Shown: positions 10,901 to 19,840 of the stretch, piece after piece
Numbering within the stretch: position 1 is the stretch's first letter
How the letters are laid out: each line of letters opens with the position of its first letter
NCBI RefSeq assembly: GCF_900626075.1
Contig: NZ_UYZY01000008.1
Coordinates: 124,001 to 188,000 of the forward strand
Source: Clostridium transplantifaecale
GTDB lineage: Bacteria > Bacillota > Clostridia > Lachnospirales > Lachnospiraceae
Direction: 5' to 3'
DNA length: 64,000 nt
Position numbers and translations under genes: made by a program
The notes under the pieces: model-generated
What the model saw: the letters and a program-made list of their open reading frames with translations, nothing else
Database searches by the model: none
Told to the model about the DNA's origin: nothing

Positions 10901-11116
10901 GCGGGTTCCTGAACGAGTTTCCGATTGTGAATTGGACTGCTTTTTACCCCTCTTTTCAGGCCGGGTATTCGTCTGTGACGGTTCAGAGGCGCCGCTTTTG
11001 GCTGCTCTCTGTGACGCAGGCTCCGGGGCCGCGCCGCCGAAAGCCCCGTTGTCCGGTTTTTCATTTTTAGTTTCCTGGTTTTTATATTTATCTGAACTTT
11101 GTTTTCTGTAATCCAT
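7925..11116 (-). CDS. Class A penicillin-binding protein (PBP1A type) with repetitive C-terminal tail
   Basis: A bifunctional peptidoglycan glycosyltransferase and transpeptidase of about 1063 residues. The ATG at 11116 follows GGAGG by seven bases; an upstream TTG at 11128 is less likely. A charged cytoplasmic N-terminus (about 1-105) is rich in Arg, Ser and Gly, followed by one membrane segment. The GT51 domain shows IAIEDERFWKNSG and GGSTITQQLIKNAVF. The transpeptidase domain shows the three expected motifs: GSTFK (nucleophile Ser), YSMN and KSGTT. After about residue 950 comes a low-complexity tail of Pro/Thr/Ser/Trp repeats. The protein is longer than most PBP1A proteins because of that tail. 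It stands alone between terminators. Confidence 0.95.
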   Translation of the reverse strand: MDYRKQSSDKYKNQETKNEKPDNGAFGGAAPEPASQRAAKSGASEPSQTNTRPEKRGKKQSNSQSETRSGTRSEPRSGTRSEPRRKRASADENTSRIKRKKRRKKIWTTVLIIFLLCLITVSVAGGYFLKRIIDKAPDITALSFRPEGFATMLYDSAGNEVEKLVMEGTNREEAAYEEFPDHLVNAFIAIEDERFWKNSGVDIRAIMRAVKGVLTGNSSAGGGSTITQQLIKNAVFQGGMESTFEERLERKIQEQYLAVKLNKMVDKKTIMTNYLNTINLGSNTLGVKVAARRYFDKDVSELTLSECAVLAGITKNPSKLNPLTGAEENEKRRKIILGKMEEQGLISQEEKEEALADDVYARIQNVDVTARASATPYSYFTDEVIDQVTEALMDRLGYSEAIARKMLYGGGLSIYTTQDPSIQAIVDQEINNPENYKTAFLSADYRLSVRHADGSADNYSDQDIKTYHKNELKDNYTGLYNTAEEVQADVDRFKATVVKEGDEITGERLQAVIQPQVSFVLMDQRTGEVKAINGGRGEKTASRTLNRASDTLRQPGSTFKVISSFAPALDSMGATLATTYYDAPYSVGKKSFRNWYSRFLGYSNIREGIVYSMNIVAVRCMMETISPELGVKYAEKFGITSMSDKDYNASTALGGITAGVSNLELTGAYAAIAAGGVYTKPVFFTKIVDHDGKVLIENEPERHEVLKPQTAFLLTDALREAMSGGPKFATSPVNPTGGRARLSKMTCAGKSGTTTASKDLWFTGFTPWYTAGIWSGNDGNQAVSGGTSYHKDIWKKIMDRVHEGLQDPGFTVPEGIVKVQICRKSGKLAIPGVCTNDPRGNAVYTEYFAEGTQPTVLCDRHVISEICTESGQSATEFCPEIATGVFLVVPLGEGTTDDTQYTLPPRCTLHGDMSSVILPPGTGEDDGQNESGGAAESTAGRESRPSWDVWPTQATRPTQESKPSWDVWPTQGSKPSWDVWPTQATRPTQESTPSWESRPTQESTPSWQKPTQKPTQESTPSWQKPTQKPTQESTPSWQRPTQRPTKESTPSGNNPWNNWWSRN
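7967..8295 (-). repeat. In-frame tandem repeat coding the WPTQ/ESTPSW tail of the penicillin-binding protein
   Basis: The 3' end of the penicillin-binding protein gene is a degenerate coding minisatellite. It encodes about a dozen units of the type SKPSWDVWPTQ and, nearer the end, PTQESTPSWQK. Units are of 9-11 codons and vary in order, as expected from unequal crossover or slippage. The opposite strand is open in several frames here only because of the repeat. A Trp-, Pro- and Thr-rich tail outside the membrane could span the wall or bind glycans; that is inference. Confidence 0.85.
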
Positions 11117-11209
11117 CACTGCCTCCAAACAACGGTCCGGCCTGTACAGCCGCTTTCGGTAAAAATCTCTTTTTGATCAGTATTCCCCTTTCTGTCCGTT
11201 TTAAGGCAT

Positions 11210-11237
11210 AAAAACAGCCGGATATTGCTATCCGGCA
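11210..11237 (-). terminator. Rho-independent terminator after the DUF305 gene
   Basis: GCCGGATA and TATCCGGC form an eight-base stem with a four-base loop (11217-11236). Read on the minus strand it is followed by a short U-rich run (CTGTTTTTATG). It lies about 45 bases beyond the DUF305 stop and separates that gene from the penicillin-binding protein gene. Confidence 0.75.
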
Positions 11238-11278
11238 TAATTCTTTTTGGTTGGCGCCTGTGGCCTGTGCGCTGAGCA

Positions 11279-11848
11279 TCAAAACCGTATTTCTTTGAGC
11301 ATCTGCTGCATCTGTATAATACCCTTTTTCTGAGATACGGTGATTGCCTCAAGTATCGGCAATAATTCCGGACAGCCGGGATAGCGCAGCATGTTTTCAC
11401 ACATCAGGACCGCTCCTTTGTGGTGCGGTATCATTTCCCTCATAAAACACACGTTGATATTATTATCTACTCCCGCCGATTTCATTTCCCGGAACATATT
11501 CTGCAGAATGCGCTCATTGTCTCTCCGGTAACTTTGAAGCTCTGCCGGCTTGTTGACAAGCGTACAGCAGCAGGGATATACCTTTTTCATAGTCTCTATG
11601 CTTTTTTTCTGTTCGGCTATGATATTCAGCACTACACTTTGAAGTGGAATATAGGTTGTGTAACGCAGAAGATTTTCAGACATTTTAATCGCTGCCCGAT
11701 GATGCGGCATCATCTGTACAATAAAATTTCCCGATATGCTGCCAGCCTGAGGAGCAGACGTCATCTGCTCCACCATTTCATTCAGGATACTGTAATAGCA
11801 ATCCAGATAGGCTTTCGTGTTAATACTTAAATCACTGTAACCTGCCAT
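11279..11848 (-). CDS. DUF305 family protein with two His-His motifs
   Basis: A 189-residue cytoplasmic protein. The ATG at 11848 is preferred; the frame stays open to a TTG at 11884. The sequence holds two related halves, each with a His pair in a helical context: MMPHHRAAIKMSENLL near residue 50 and EMIPHHKGAVLMCENML near residue 140. DUF305 proteins are four-helix-bundle proteins, and the His pairs suggest metal binding. The biological role is not established. Most members carry a signal peptide, and none is visible here. A terminator follows at 11210-11237. Confidence 0.85.
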   Translation of the reverse strand: MAGYSDLSINTKAYLDCYYSILNEMVEQMTSAPQAGSISGNFIVQMMPHHRAAIKMSENLLRYTTYIPLQSVVLNIIAEQKKSIETMKKVYPCCCTLVNKPAELQSYRRDNERILQNMFREMKSAGVDNNINVCFMREMIPHHKGAVLMCENMLRYPGCPELLPILEAITVSQKKGIIQMQQMLKEIRF

Positions 11849-12052
11849 CTTTCTATCAATTCCTTTCGCTCCGCTGAGACGCAAAACGTTTTGGAGTCAT
11901 TTTCAATCTTTGCCTCTTAGTATCTTATGGCCGGAAAAAGGATATTGTGAGTTGTCTTTTGTGAGCGTCGCCCCTCTGGCTGTGAAATCCGGCAGGCCGT
12001 TCTTTGTCCGATGATTTATTCCGATGATTTATTCCGATGTCTTGAACCGCCG

Positions 12053-13786
12053 TCAATCCACGGTTGCATATCCGTCCGCAGCATAGTAAAAGCCGTCTCT
12101 CTCTTCTATCTCAACACCATAGGTTTCCCTTGCCCGCTCCGGGGATACCTTCCCTTCCCGGACATCCCTCAGCACAGCCTCCCGCTTCCGCTCTCCGGCG
12201 GGGCCGAATCCTCCGGCTCCCGGAGTCCGGACCACGATGACGTCGCCGCAGTTTACCTGAATTCCCGTACTCTTCGACGGGAGGCGGACCGGTTCCTGCC
12301 CTTTCTTTATCAGATACTGGGCTCCGCCGTAACCGGCTTCTCCGCCCTCAATTCCCCAGGGAGCAATCTTCTGCCTGTCTCCAAGACCCGTGAAAGACAG
12401 ATCGTCGCAGACCGCCTCAAAGATTCTCTCAATCCCCAGTCCTCCGCGATATTTTCCCGGTCCTCCGCTGTCTGTCCGGAGGGCGTAGCGCCGGACCAGC
12501 ACCAGTGGAAACTCCATCTCCAGCGCCTCGATCGGCAGATTGGAGGTATTGGTCATGTGTACCTGCACTCCGCTCAGGCCGTCTCCATGGCGATGAGCCC
12601 CGGAGCCTCCCGCAATAGTCTCCAGATAAACATAGTAATGCTCCTTGTCTTTCGGATCGTTTCCACTGAAGGTTGCCGATGTACAGGAACTGTTACAGCC
12701 GGCCATGGCCCGTTCCGGAACCGCAGGAGCCAGCGCTCCGAAGATCACATCCGCCACTCTCATGGCCGTGTCAATCCGCTCTCCGACCGGCGCGGGACTG
12801 ATTGAATTAACGATGAGCCCCGGTTCCGCATAAACTTCCAGAGCACGGTAGATTCCGGCATTCGACGGAATTTCCGGATCGATTAACGCCTTTAAAGAAT
12901 AGAAAACCGTCGCCAGGAGTCCATTAAAGGTCAGATTGATCGGCCCGTTCACCTGCTCATGAGTTCCGCTAAAATCAAGGGAAAGCTGATCCTTTTCCAC
13001 CGTAATCCGCACACAGATGCAGATCGGTTCCGGGCATGCCTCCCCTGCATCGTCCATGTAATCCTTAAATTCATAAACTCCATCCGGCAAACGGCTGATC
13101 CCGGCCCGCAGGCGGCGCTCCGCATAGTCCTGAAGCTCATACATACTGTCCACCAGCAGTGACTTGTATCGGGAATACGCCTCGGAAAGTCTTCTGACGC
13201 CTATCTTATTTGCCGCTATCTGCGCCTGCAGATCACCGAATCTCTCGTGAGGGATCCGGCTGTTGCCCATAATGAACTCAATAATCTCATTTTGTACTTC
13301 TCCCGCACGGCATACATGGGACAGGGGAATCTTGAGCCCCTCCTGGAACAGGCTGACCGCGTCTCCGGGAGTGGATCCCGGAACCTTCCCTCCCACATCA
13401 CTGTGGTGGGCGCAGTTGGCCGTCCAGCCGATGATTTCGCCGTCCGCAAAAACGGGAGCTGCGACCGTGATATCTGGCAGGTGTGTACCGCCGCCATTGT
13501 ACGGGTCATTACCAATGAACATATCTCCCGGACGAATCGTTTCTTTTGGATATTTTTTATAGACTGATTTGACGATTTCCAGCAGGGAACCCAGGTGCAT
13601 GGCTACATGTTCCGCCTGAGCCACCATATTGCCCTCCGGGTCAAACATCGCCGTGGAAATATCTCTCCGCTCCTTGATATTGGTGGAATAGGCGCTTTTA
13701 ATCAGCGCAATGCCCACCTCCTCGGCAATAGAGAACAGCAGATTTCCCACAATTTCAACTGTTACCGCATCCACTTTACGCTTCAT
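12053..13786 (-). CDS. Hydantoinase B/oxoprolinase family protein (HyuB type)
   Basis: A 577-residue protein of the HyuB/OplaB C-terminal-half family. Family signatures visible include NLLFSIAEEVGIALIKSAYS near the start, GDMFIGNDPYNGGGTHLPD (about 92-110), ANCAHHSDVGG and CNSSCTSATFSG. These enzymes act with a HyuA partner to open cyclic amides (hydantoins, 5-oxoproline) at the cost of ATP; relatives are carboxylases. AGGAGG precedes the start. It overlaps the last 11 bases of hyuA, so translation is probably coupled. It is the last gene of the eight-gene operon. The substrate is not evident from sequence. Confidence 0.92.
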   Translation of the reverse strand: MKRKVDAVTVEIVGNLLFSIAEEVGIALIKSAYSTNIKERRDISTAMFDPEGNMVAQAEHVAMHLGSLLEIVKSVYKKYPKETIRPGDMFIGNDPYNGGGTHLPDITVAAPVFADGEIIGWTANCAHHSDVGGKVPGSTPGDAVSLFQEGLKIPLSHVCRAGEVQNEIIEFIMGNSRIPHERFGDLQAQIAANKIGVRRLSEAYSRYKSLLVDSMYELQDYAERRLRAGISRLPDGVYEFKDYMDDAGEACPEPICICVRITVEKDQLSLDFSGTHEQVNGPINLTFNGLLATVFYSLKALIDPEIPSNAGIYRALEVYAEPGLIVNSISPAPVGERIDTAMRVADVIFGALAPAVPERAMAGCNSSCTSATFSGNDPKDKEHYYVYLETIAGGSGAHRHGDGLSGVQVHMTNTSNLPIEALEMEFPLVLVRRYALRTDSGGPGKYRGGLGIERIFEAVCDDLSFTGLGDRQKIAPWGIEGGEAGYGGAQYLIKKGQEPVRLPSKSTGIQVNCGDVIVVRTPGAGGFGPAGERKREAVLRDVREGKVSPERARETYGVEIEERDGFYYAADGYATVD

Positions 13787-15848
13787 ATGCTCTGCCTCCT
13801 GTGTCTCTTGCCCTGATATTACGATATCCGTCCGTGTAAGCGCTCCATCCCGGAGGAATCACGCAGGTCGAATCCATCTGCTCGATTATTGCCGGCCCTT
13901 CAATCGTACATCCCGGCATAATCTGACTCCGGTCATATATCCGGGTTGCTATATAGTCCTCCTCTCCGTCGAAAAGGACAAACCGTTCTGCTGCAGGCTC
14001 CGGCGCTTTCACCCCTTCCGCCTCCGGTTCTTCTTTCAAATCCGGCTTCTCAATCAGTCCAATCGCACCCAGCCTGTAATTAACCATCTGGATCTCTGTC
14101 TCCTCATTATGATACCCGTAGGAACTTTCATGCTCCAGATGGAACGACGCAATCATGCGTTCCATTGCTCCCTGAGCAAAGGGAAGGGATATGGGGATCG
14201 GTATCTCATAGTTCTGCCGGTTATAGCGGCATTCCACCACCGCCTCAAACATCCTCTTTTCCAATGCGATTCCCTCCTTGTCCAGCAGGGCGTTTCCTTC
14301 CTCCAGCAGGCTCTCAAAGATTTCATTTACCTGGCTGAGGTTTTCGGTCCTGGCCAGCATGATATGAGAACGGCTCAAATCAAAACGGGTATCCGCCATC
14401 AGAAGTCCCAGGGCGCACAAGGTTCCGGGGGATGGAGGCATCAGCACGTTCCGGATACCCATTTCCCTTGCCACCTCGCAGGCATGGAGCGGGCCCGCTC
14501 CTCCGAATGCCATCAGAGTAAATTCCCGCACATCATAGCCCCGCTCCACCGAAACCACCCGGATCGCCCTCATCATATTTGAGTTTACCACGGATATAAT
14601 GCCCGCGGCCGCTTCCCCAATCGTCAGCCCGGAGGGTTCGCAGATATGAGTCCTGATCGCCTGTTGGGCCAGTGACAGACTAACCTCCATGCTGCCACCC
14701 AGGATTCTCTGCTGGTTCAGTTTACCCAGTACGATATTCGCGTCCGTCACGCAGGGGTATTCCCCTCCCCGCATATAGCAGGCCGGTCCCGGAGTCGCGC
14801 CTGCGCTTCTCGGCCCCACCTTCAGTGCACCGCCCTCGTCGATCCGGGCGATGGATCCGCCCCCGGCTCCCAGGGTGATGATATCAATCATGGGAATCCG
14901 GGCGGGATATCCCTCTACGAGCCTCTCGTTGGAGAGTTTTGCCTTTCCATTCTCAATCAGGCTGACGTCGATGCTGGTGCCGCCCATATCAAAAGTAATA
15001 ATCTTATCTTCTCCGCACTGTTTTCCAATGAACACTGCGCCGATTACCCCGGCGGACGGCCCTGAAACGGCCGTCTTGATTGGGCAGTCCACCGTTTCCG
15101 AGATGGAAATAATGGAACCGTTGGACTGGGTCACATAGGGCGACGCGTTAATACCGGCGTCCCGGATGGATTTTTCAAAATTGTGGACATAGGTTTCCAT
15201 CACCGGTCCGAGATAAGAATTTAACACCGTTGTGCTCATACGCGAATATTCGCGGAATTCAGAAATCAGCTTGTTGGATGCCGTCACGTAACACTCCGGA
15301 TATTCCTCCCTCACAATCTCCTCAATACGATTTTCGTGAACCGGATTTAAAAATGAGAACAGCGTGCAAACGGCGATCGATTTGACTCCCTGCTTTTTCA
15401 AGTATCTGACTGCGCGCCGCACTCCCTCCTCATCCAGGGGAACCTTCACGGATCCGTCATGGACGATCCGCTCGGACACCTCGCATTTTAATCCTTCGGG
15501 TATCAGGCTCTCCGGCTTTTCTTTCAGCAGGTTATAGAGGGAGGGACGCTTCTGCCAGCCAATTTCCATCAGATCTTTAAAACCTTCCGTTGTGATAAGA
15601 CCCATTTTCGCGCCCTTTTTCTCAATGAGAGCGTTGGTTGCGACCGTTGTCCCATGTGCCAGGTAGGTCACCTCCTCTGCCGAGATTCCTTCCCCCTCCA
15701 GTATGGACCGGATTCCTTCCACGATCGCCCTGGACGGGTCCTCGGGTGTGGAGCTTCGCTTAAAATTCTCAAGCCGTCCCGTCCCGGCGTCGAACAGAGA
15801 AAAATCGGTAAACGTGCCCCCTACGTCAACTCCTATCATATATCCCAT
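13776..15848 (-). CDS. Hydantoinase A/oxoprolinase family protein (HyuA type)
   Basis: A 690-residue HyuA-type subunit with an actin-like ATPase fold. The N-terminus MIGVDVGGTFTDFSLFD is the phosphate-1 motif. YLAHGTTVATNALIEKKG (about 62-80), FDMGGTSIDVSLIENGK (about 288-305) and MAFGGAGPLHACEVA (about 450) are further family blocks. GGAGG is seven bases before the ATG. It is expected to pair with the HyuB subunit encoded just downstream for ATP-dependent ring opening of a lactam or hydantoin, or a related carboxylation. It follows a TRAP binding protein gene, implying that the substrate or its precursor is imported by that transporter. Confidence 0.93.
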   Translation of the reverse strand: MGYMIGVDVGGTFTDFSLFDAGTGRLENFKRSSTPEDPSRAIVEGIRSILEGEGISAEEVTYLAHGTTVATNALIEKKGAKMGLITTEGFKDLMEIGWQKRPSLYNLLKEKPESLIPEGLKCEVSERIVHDGSVKVPLDEEGVRRAVRYLKKQGVKSIAVCTLFSFLNPVHENRIEEIVREEYPECYVTASNKLISEFREYSRMSTTVLNSYLGPVMETYVHNFEKSIRDAGINASPYVTQSNGSIISISETVDCPIKTAVSGPSAGVIGAVFIGKQCGEDKIITFDMGGTSIDVSLIENGKAKLSNERLVEGYPARIPMIDIITLGAGGGSIARIDEGGALKVGPRSAGATPGPACYMRGGEYPCVTDANIVLGKLNQQRILGGSMEVSLSLAQQAIRTHICEPSGLTIGEAAAGIISVVNSNMMRAIRVVSVERGYDVREFTLMAFGGAGPLHACEVAREMGIRNVLMPPSPGTLCALGLLMADTRFDLSRSHIMLARTENLSQVNEIFESLLEEGNALLDKEGIALEKRMFEAVVECRYNRQNYEIPIPISLPFAQGAMERMIASFHLEHESSYGYHNEETEIQMVNYRLGAIGLIEKPDLKEEPEAEGVKAPEPAAERFVLFDGEEDYIATRIYDRSQIMPGCTIEGPAIIEQMDSTCVIPPGWSAYTDGYRNIRARDTGGRAYEA

Positions 15849-15875
15849 CTTGGTACCTCCCGCCTATTGCGCAGG

Positions 15876-16967
15876 CTATTTTAAAGCCTGCACTTTATTA
15901 TACAGATCCTTTGTCTCCCAGTATCCGTCCGCCTCCAGCTCCGGAGCCAGCGGGGCCATCGCATCAATAAAGGACTGCTTGTCAAATTCCACAAAGCTTC
16001 CACCCTCGGATTCGATTACCTTCTTGTCCTCTTCCCACTGCTCTCTTACATAATCACTGAACCATACTTCCACCTCAGCCGCGCATTCCTCTATTACCTT
16101 TTTCTGTTCGTCGCTCAGCTTGTTCCAGGTCTGCATATTCAATGTGAAACATTCCAGGGGATAGGCGTAATCCACCAGGGATATGTAGGGAGCCGACTGA
16201 TGCAGCTTCAGGGCATTGATGGATTCATAGGAGCATTCTCCCGCGTCTACTACCCCCTGCATCATAGCGAGGGGATACTCAGCCCAGGATGTGATCGTCG
16301 GAACGGCTCCCAGGGTGCTGAAGTTCTTTTCCCAGATTGGGATATTGGGAATACGGAATTTCACTCCCTTCAGGCTGGCCGCATCGGTCAGAGGCTTTTT
16401 ACCGAAAATAGCTCTCGGATTCTTCTGGAATTTGTAGGCAACCACGTGGATTCCATTCTTCTCCAGCGTATCGAATGCCGGTTTTGCAAGATCCGACTCC
16501 AGATAGTTATACAGATGTTCCTTACTCTCAAATGCGAAGGCCATGCTCATTATGTTGAGATCCTTGGCAATATTGGCATAGGTGTCAAAGGAGTTAAACA
16601 TACCCTGCTGTAAGTCCACCTGCATATTTTCCAGCATGGCTGTCTCATTACCCAGCTGCTCACCCGGATAATACTCAATTTTCACCTGCCCTTTTAAACG
16701 CTCATTTACCAGATCGGCGATTTTCTGGCCCGCCATTCCGGCCGGCTGCGTCGGCCCGGAGGAAGCGCCCACCTTGATGACAAGTTCTTTCCCCGAAGCA
16801 GTCTCCCCCGCTGCCTGTTCCTTTTCAGATTCCGCCGTATCCTGGGACTCTTCCCCCGCCTGCTCCGTTTCCGGAGCCTTTGTTGCGGCCGGCTGGCTTG
16901 GCAGACATCCTGCCAGCGCCAAAGATGACAATACTGTGATTAATGCTGTGCTCCATAATTTTCTCAT
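15876..16967 (-). CDS. dctP: TRAP transporter substrate-binding lipoprotein (DctP family)
   Basis: A 363-residue exported solute-binding protein. The N-terminus has a lipoprotein signal with lipobox LALAGC, then a Glu/Thr/Ala-rich linker, then a DctP fold (about 65-363). Visible family features include VKIEYYPGEQLGNETAMLENM and FRIPNIPIWEKNFSTLGAVP; the latter includes the conserved Arg region that grips the carboxylate of most TRAP ligands. The ligand is therefore probably an organic or sugar acid. GGGAGG precedes the start. It forms a complete QMP set with the two membrane genes upstream in the operon. Confidence 0.94.
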   Translation of the reverse strand: MRKLWSTALITVLSSLALAGCLPSQPAATKAPETEQAGEESQDTAESEKEQAAGETASGKELVIKVGASSGPTQPAGMAGQKIADLVNERLKGQVKIEYYPGEQLGNETAMLENMQVDLQQGMFNSFDTYANIAKDLNIMSMAFAFESKEHLYNYLESDLAKPAFDTLEKNGIHVVAYKFQKNPRAIFGKKPLTDAASLKGVKFRIPNIPIWEKNFSTLGAVPTITSWAEYPLAMMQGVVDAGECSYESINALKLHQSAPYISLVDYAYPLECFTLNMQTWNKLSDEQKKVIEECAAEVEVWFSDYVREQWEEDKKVIESEGGSFVEFDKQSFIDAMAPLAPELEADGYWETKDLYNKVQALK

Positions 16968-17035
16968 ATGTAATACCTCCCTAATTTTTGTCGGCTGCTG
17001 TCGCCGCAGTTTTTATGTATCGTACTCCATCGAAT

Positions 17036-18331
17036 CTATACCGCCACTTTCATCAGTTTCGGTATGCAAAGCACAATATCCGGAATGAATGTAATAAGCA
17101 GCAGAGTGATGACCAGTGGAATTAAAAATGGAAGCGTTTGTTTTAACGCTTTATCAAAAGAAACACCCGCCGTCTTTGCCGCGATAAACAGAGCCGGAGC
17201 CATAGGCGGCGTAATCAGGCCAATTGTCAGGTTCAGGACGGCCACAACCCCGATGTGAACCAGGCTGAGCCCCAGAGCATTAGCCAGGTTGATGAGAAGC
17301 GGAGCCATCATAATCAGTACCGACATACTTCCCATAAAACATCCCATCAGAAGCAGAATCAGATTCAGCAGAAGCATCACGATATAGGCATTGGGAATCA
17401 TCAGTAACAGGGAAGAAAGCTGATCCATCAGGCCGCTGGTGATAATCATCCAGTTAAACACCGCTCCCGTCGCACACAGGAACATAGTCATCGCAGTGGT
17501 GGAAAGTGTATTCTTCAGGATAATCCAGGCCGTTTTAAATGACATCTTCTTATAGCAGAACGCCAGAATAACCACATAGACACACCCAACTACTCCACAC
17601 TCTGTTGGTGTAAAAATACCCGACATGATTCCGCCGATGAGAATGGCGGGCGCTCCGAGAGCGGGAAGTCCCCTCCAAAGTGAATGAAGAAATTCCTTTG
17701 CGGTCGCTTTCCGGTACAGAGGCGCCTTCACGTGAAGATATTTTACCGCAACATAGGTATATATCATCATAGATACCCCCATTAAGATACCGGGAAGTAC
17801 GCCGGCCAAAAACAGGGACAGTGTGGAACACTGGGCGATAAAACCCCATACCACAAAGTTAATGCTGGGCGGAATAATCGGCCCGATGCTGGATGACGCT
17901 GCGGTAACGGCAACGGAAAAATTCTCGTCGTAGCCTGCGTCCCTCATGGCCTTGACCTCGATGGCTCCCAGGCCCCCCGCATCCGCCATGGCAGAGCCCG
18001 ACATTCCGGCAAAAATCATGCTGGCCAGAATATTTGCGTGTCCCAGGCCTCCTGGAATATGTCCTATCCCCTTTTTCGCTACGTCGAATATCCTGTCGCT
18101 GAAACCTATCTCATTCATGGCACAGCCGACAAACATAAACGCCGGAACGGCCAGGAGTGAGTAATCGGCAAAGGAGTTGGCCGTCTTCTGGGCAAACATC
18201 ACAAAGCTTTCATGATGCCTGACGGCAAACAGCAGGCTGGAGCCAAGCATTGCAAACGGAATCGGCACCTCCAGTAAAATCAAAACCACAAACAAGATAA
18301 AAACCGCCCATACAAATGCTGTGCTACTCAA
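17036..18331 (-). CDS. dctM: TRAP transporter large permease (DctM family)
   Basis: A 431-residue membrane protein with about 12 hydrophobic segments, the ion-coupled permease of a TRAP system. DctM-family sequence is clear in GIGHIPGGLGHANILASMIF, GMSGSAMADAGGLGAIEVKAM and IGPIIPPSINFVVWG. The start is a TTG at 18331 that overlaps the dctQ stop, with GAGGAGG about nine bases upstream; no ATG is suitably placed. Coupling to dctQ is thus likely. Confidence 0.94.
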   Translation of the reverse strand: MSSTAFVWAVFILFVVLILLEVPIPFAMLGSSLLFAVRHHESFVMFAQKTANSFADYSLLAVPAFMFVGCAMNEIGFSDRIFDVAKKGIGHIPGGLGHANILASMIFAGMSGSAMADAGGLGAIEVKAMRDAGYDENFSVAVTAASSSIGPIIPPSINFVVWGFIAQCSTLSLFLAGVLPGILMGVSMMIYTYVAVKYLHVKAPLYRKATAKEFLHSLWRGLPALGAPAILIGGIMSGIFTPTECGVVGCVYVVILAFCYKKMSFKTAWIILKNTLSTTAMTMFLCATGAVFNWMIITSGLMDQLSSLLLMIPNAYIVMLLLNLILLLMGCFMGSMSVLIMMAPLLINLANALGLSLVHIGVVAVLNLTIGLITPPMAPALFIAAKTAGVSFDKALKQTLPFLIPLVITLLLITFIPDIVLCIPKLMKVAV

Positions 18332-18884
18332 TCAGACCACCCTCCTCCTCGCGGATTTCTTTCAGATAGATATCCTTTGGCATAACCAGAAACTCTACCG
18401 TGTCATAAGCCGAAAATAAAACCAGCAGAATCCCCATCACAATGATCGGCAGCGCATAGTAATATGCTCTGGTAATCGACAGTCCTCCCACCGGCATCGT
18501 ATTTTTCTGAATCCGGAACAATCCGATTCCTCCGTACACAAAAACTGCCGATGTAGCAAGAACAATAAGGTTTGACAGGTGTCTAATCCCAATCTGGATA
18601 AACCTGGGCATAAACTTTAAAAAATAGATAATACTTGCGTGTCCCTTTTCCCAATAGACCACGGCTGCCCCCAGCGAGGAGTACCACACCATCAAAGCAA
18701 TAACCGTCTCCTCAATCCCATAGATTGGACTGTTAAACAGATAGCGCAGCGCAACCTGGATAAATAGAATCGTAATAAAGATAAAGGAGCAAACCGCCCC
18801 GGCCGCCCTTGCGGCCATCGCCGCCCCATCTAACAATTTCCGGCATTTTACCAATCCGTCCGGCGGATTAAAGGCTCTTTCCAT
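18324..18884 (-). CDS. dctQ: TRAP transporter small permease (DctQ family)
   Basis: A 186-residue membrane protein with four hydrophobic segments and the DctQ pattern (LRYLFNSPIYGIEETVIALM, then YWEKGHASIIYF). The ATG at 18884 has AGGAGG seven bases upstream, whereas an upstream ATG at 18920 does not, so the shorter form is called. The gene starts inside the end of the isomerase gene (37-base overlap). It is the second membrane subunit of the TRAP importer with DctM and DctP. Confidence 0.92.
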   Translation of the reverse strand: MERAFNPPDGLVKCRKLLDGAAMAARAAGAVCSFIFITILFIQVALRYLFNSPIYGIEETVIALMVWYSSLGAAVVYWEKGHASIIYFLKFMPRFIQIGIRHLSNLIVLATSAVFVYGGIGLFRIQKNTMPVGGLSITRAYYYALPIIVMGILLVLFSAYDTVEFLVMPKDIYLKEIREEEGGLIE

Positions 18885-19726
18885 CCGGTTTCCTCCTCTC
18901 CTGTATATCGTAAAATCCATTGCAGGGATTTGCGGTCTGCCTCTTCCGGCTCCGCAAAATACCGCCGATCCGCAATCTCCATCGTAAGAAAACCGGAATA
19001 TCCCCTGCGCACAATCCCGCTGAGCATCTGTCTCAGGGGAATCGCCCCGTCGCCCAGAGCCAAATGGCCGCCGGGAGTTCCGTCGGCGATATGGATATGG
19101 CGGAGATTTTCTCCCAAAACATCAAAATATTCCTCTATCTCTTCTCCCGCAACCTGCACCTGGACCGTATCGGCCATCGCCTTTAACGCAGGCGATGGAA
19201 CATCCCGGCACATCCGGTTTAAGTCCTCCGCGCAGTTAATCAGGTTGGAACTGGCCGGGGTCAGATGCTCCAGCAGAATGGTAACCCCTTCTCGTTCCGC
19301 CTGCCTGGCAATCTCTCCGATTGCCTCGGCAGACCGTTTCCACGTCTCGGCCTTCGGCTCGTCCAGATATCCCCATCCGGGTGTCAGAAGCATTTGCTCC
19401 GTCCCCAGTTCCCCGCACAGCCTGACGGCTTTTAAGTAGTAATCCGCGCTCCTTCTCCTGAGTGTGCTCTCCCTCGCAGCTATATTGACCGGATATGTTA
19501 CCTGCTCGGGGGTAAAACAAATTAAATTTAACTCTCTCTCCCTTATCTTCCTTCTGACCCGGGACGCCTCCTCCGCGCCGCAGTCCGGCACGTAGAAGTG
19601 GGGAGATGCTCCCCAAAGCTCAATATTGCGGATGCCCTGCCCGGACATCTTATCCAGAAAATAATCGAAGCTGTGACGGATATAATGACAGTTCATCCCC
19701 GCTAACCTATTCATCACTTCCAGCAC
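18848..19726 (-). CDS. Sugar phosphate isomerase/epimerase family protein (TIM barrel)
   Basis: A 292-residue member of the AP-endonuclease-2-like TIM-barrel family. The pattern MLLTPGWGYLDEPKAETWKR, VTILLEHLTP, ALKAMADTVQVQ and LRHIHIADGTPGGH matches the metal-binding strands of xylose-isomerase-like epimerases (Glu in LLEHL, Asp in MADT, His in HIHIADG). The start is a GTG with GGAGG six bases upstream; an ATG at 19714 is the alternative. Placed between the FGGY kinase and the TRAP genes, it probably interconverts the imported sugar-type compound before or after phosphorylation. Substrate unknown. Confidence 0.88.
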   Translation of the reverse strand: MLEVMNRLAGMNCHYIRHSFDYFLDKMSGQGIRNIELWGASPHFYVPDCGAEEASRVRRKIRERELNLICFTPEQVTYPVNIAARESTLRRRSADYYLKAVRLCGELGTEQMLLTPGWGYLDEPKAETWKRSAEAIGEIARQAEREGVTILLEHLTPASSNLINCAEDLNRMCRDVPSPALKAMADTVQVQVAGEEIEEYFDVLGENLRHIHIADGTPGGHLALGDGAIPLRQMLSGIVRRGYSGFLTMEIADRRYFAEPEEADRKSLQWILRYTGEEETGWKEPLIRRTDW

Positions 19727-19840
19727 GCTGCGCCTCCTCCCTTATCTCTCGTTCTTTTTATGTACCCTTCTGCACAATACGGGTATTTTCCAAACTTTCT
19801 ACGATACCTTTCCTGCTATCTTTTCCGCTGCATACATTTC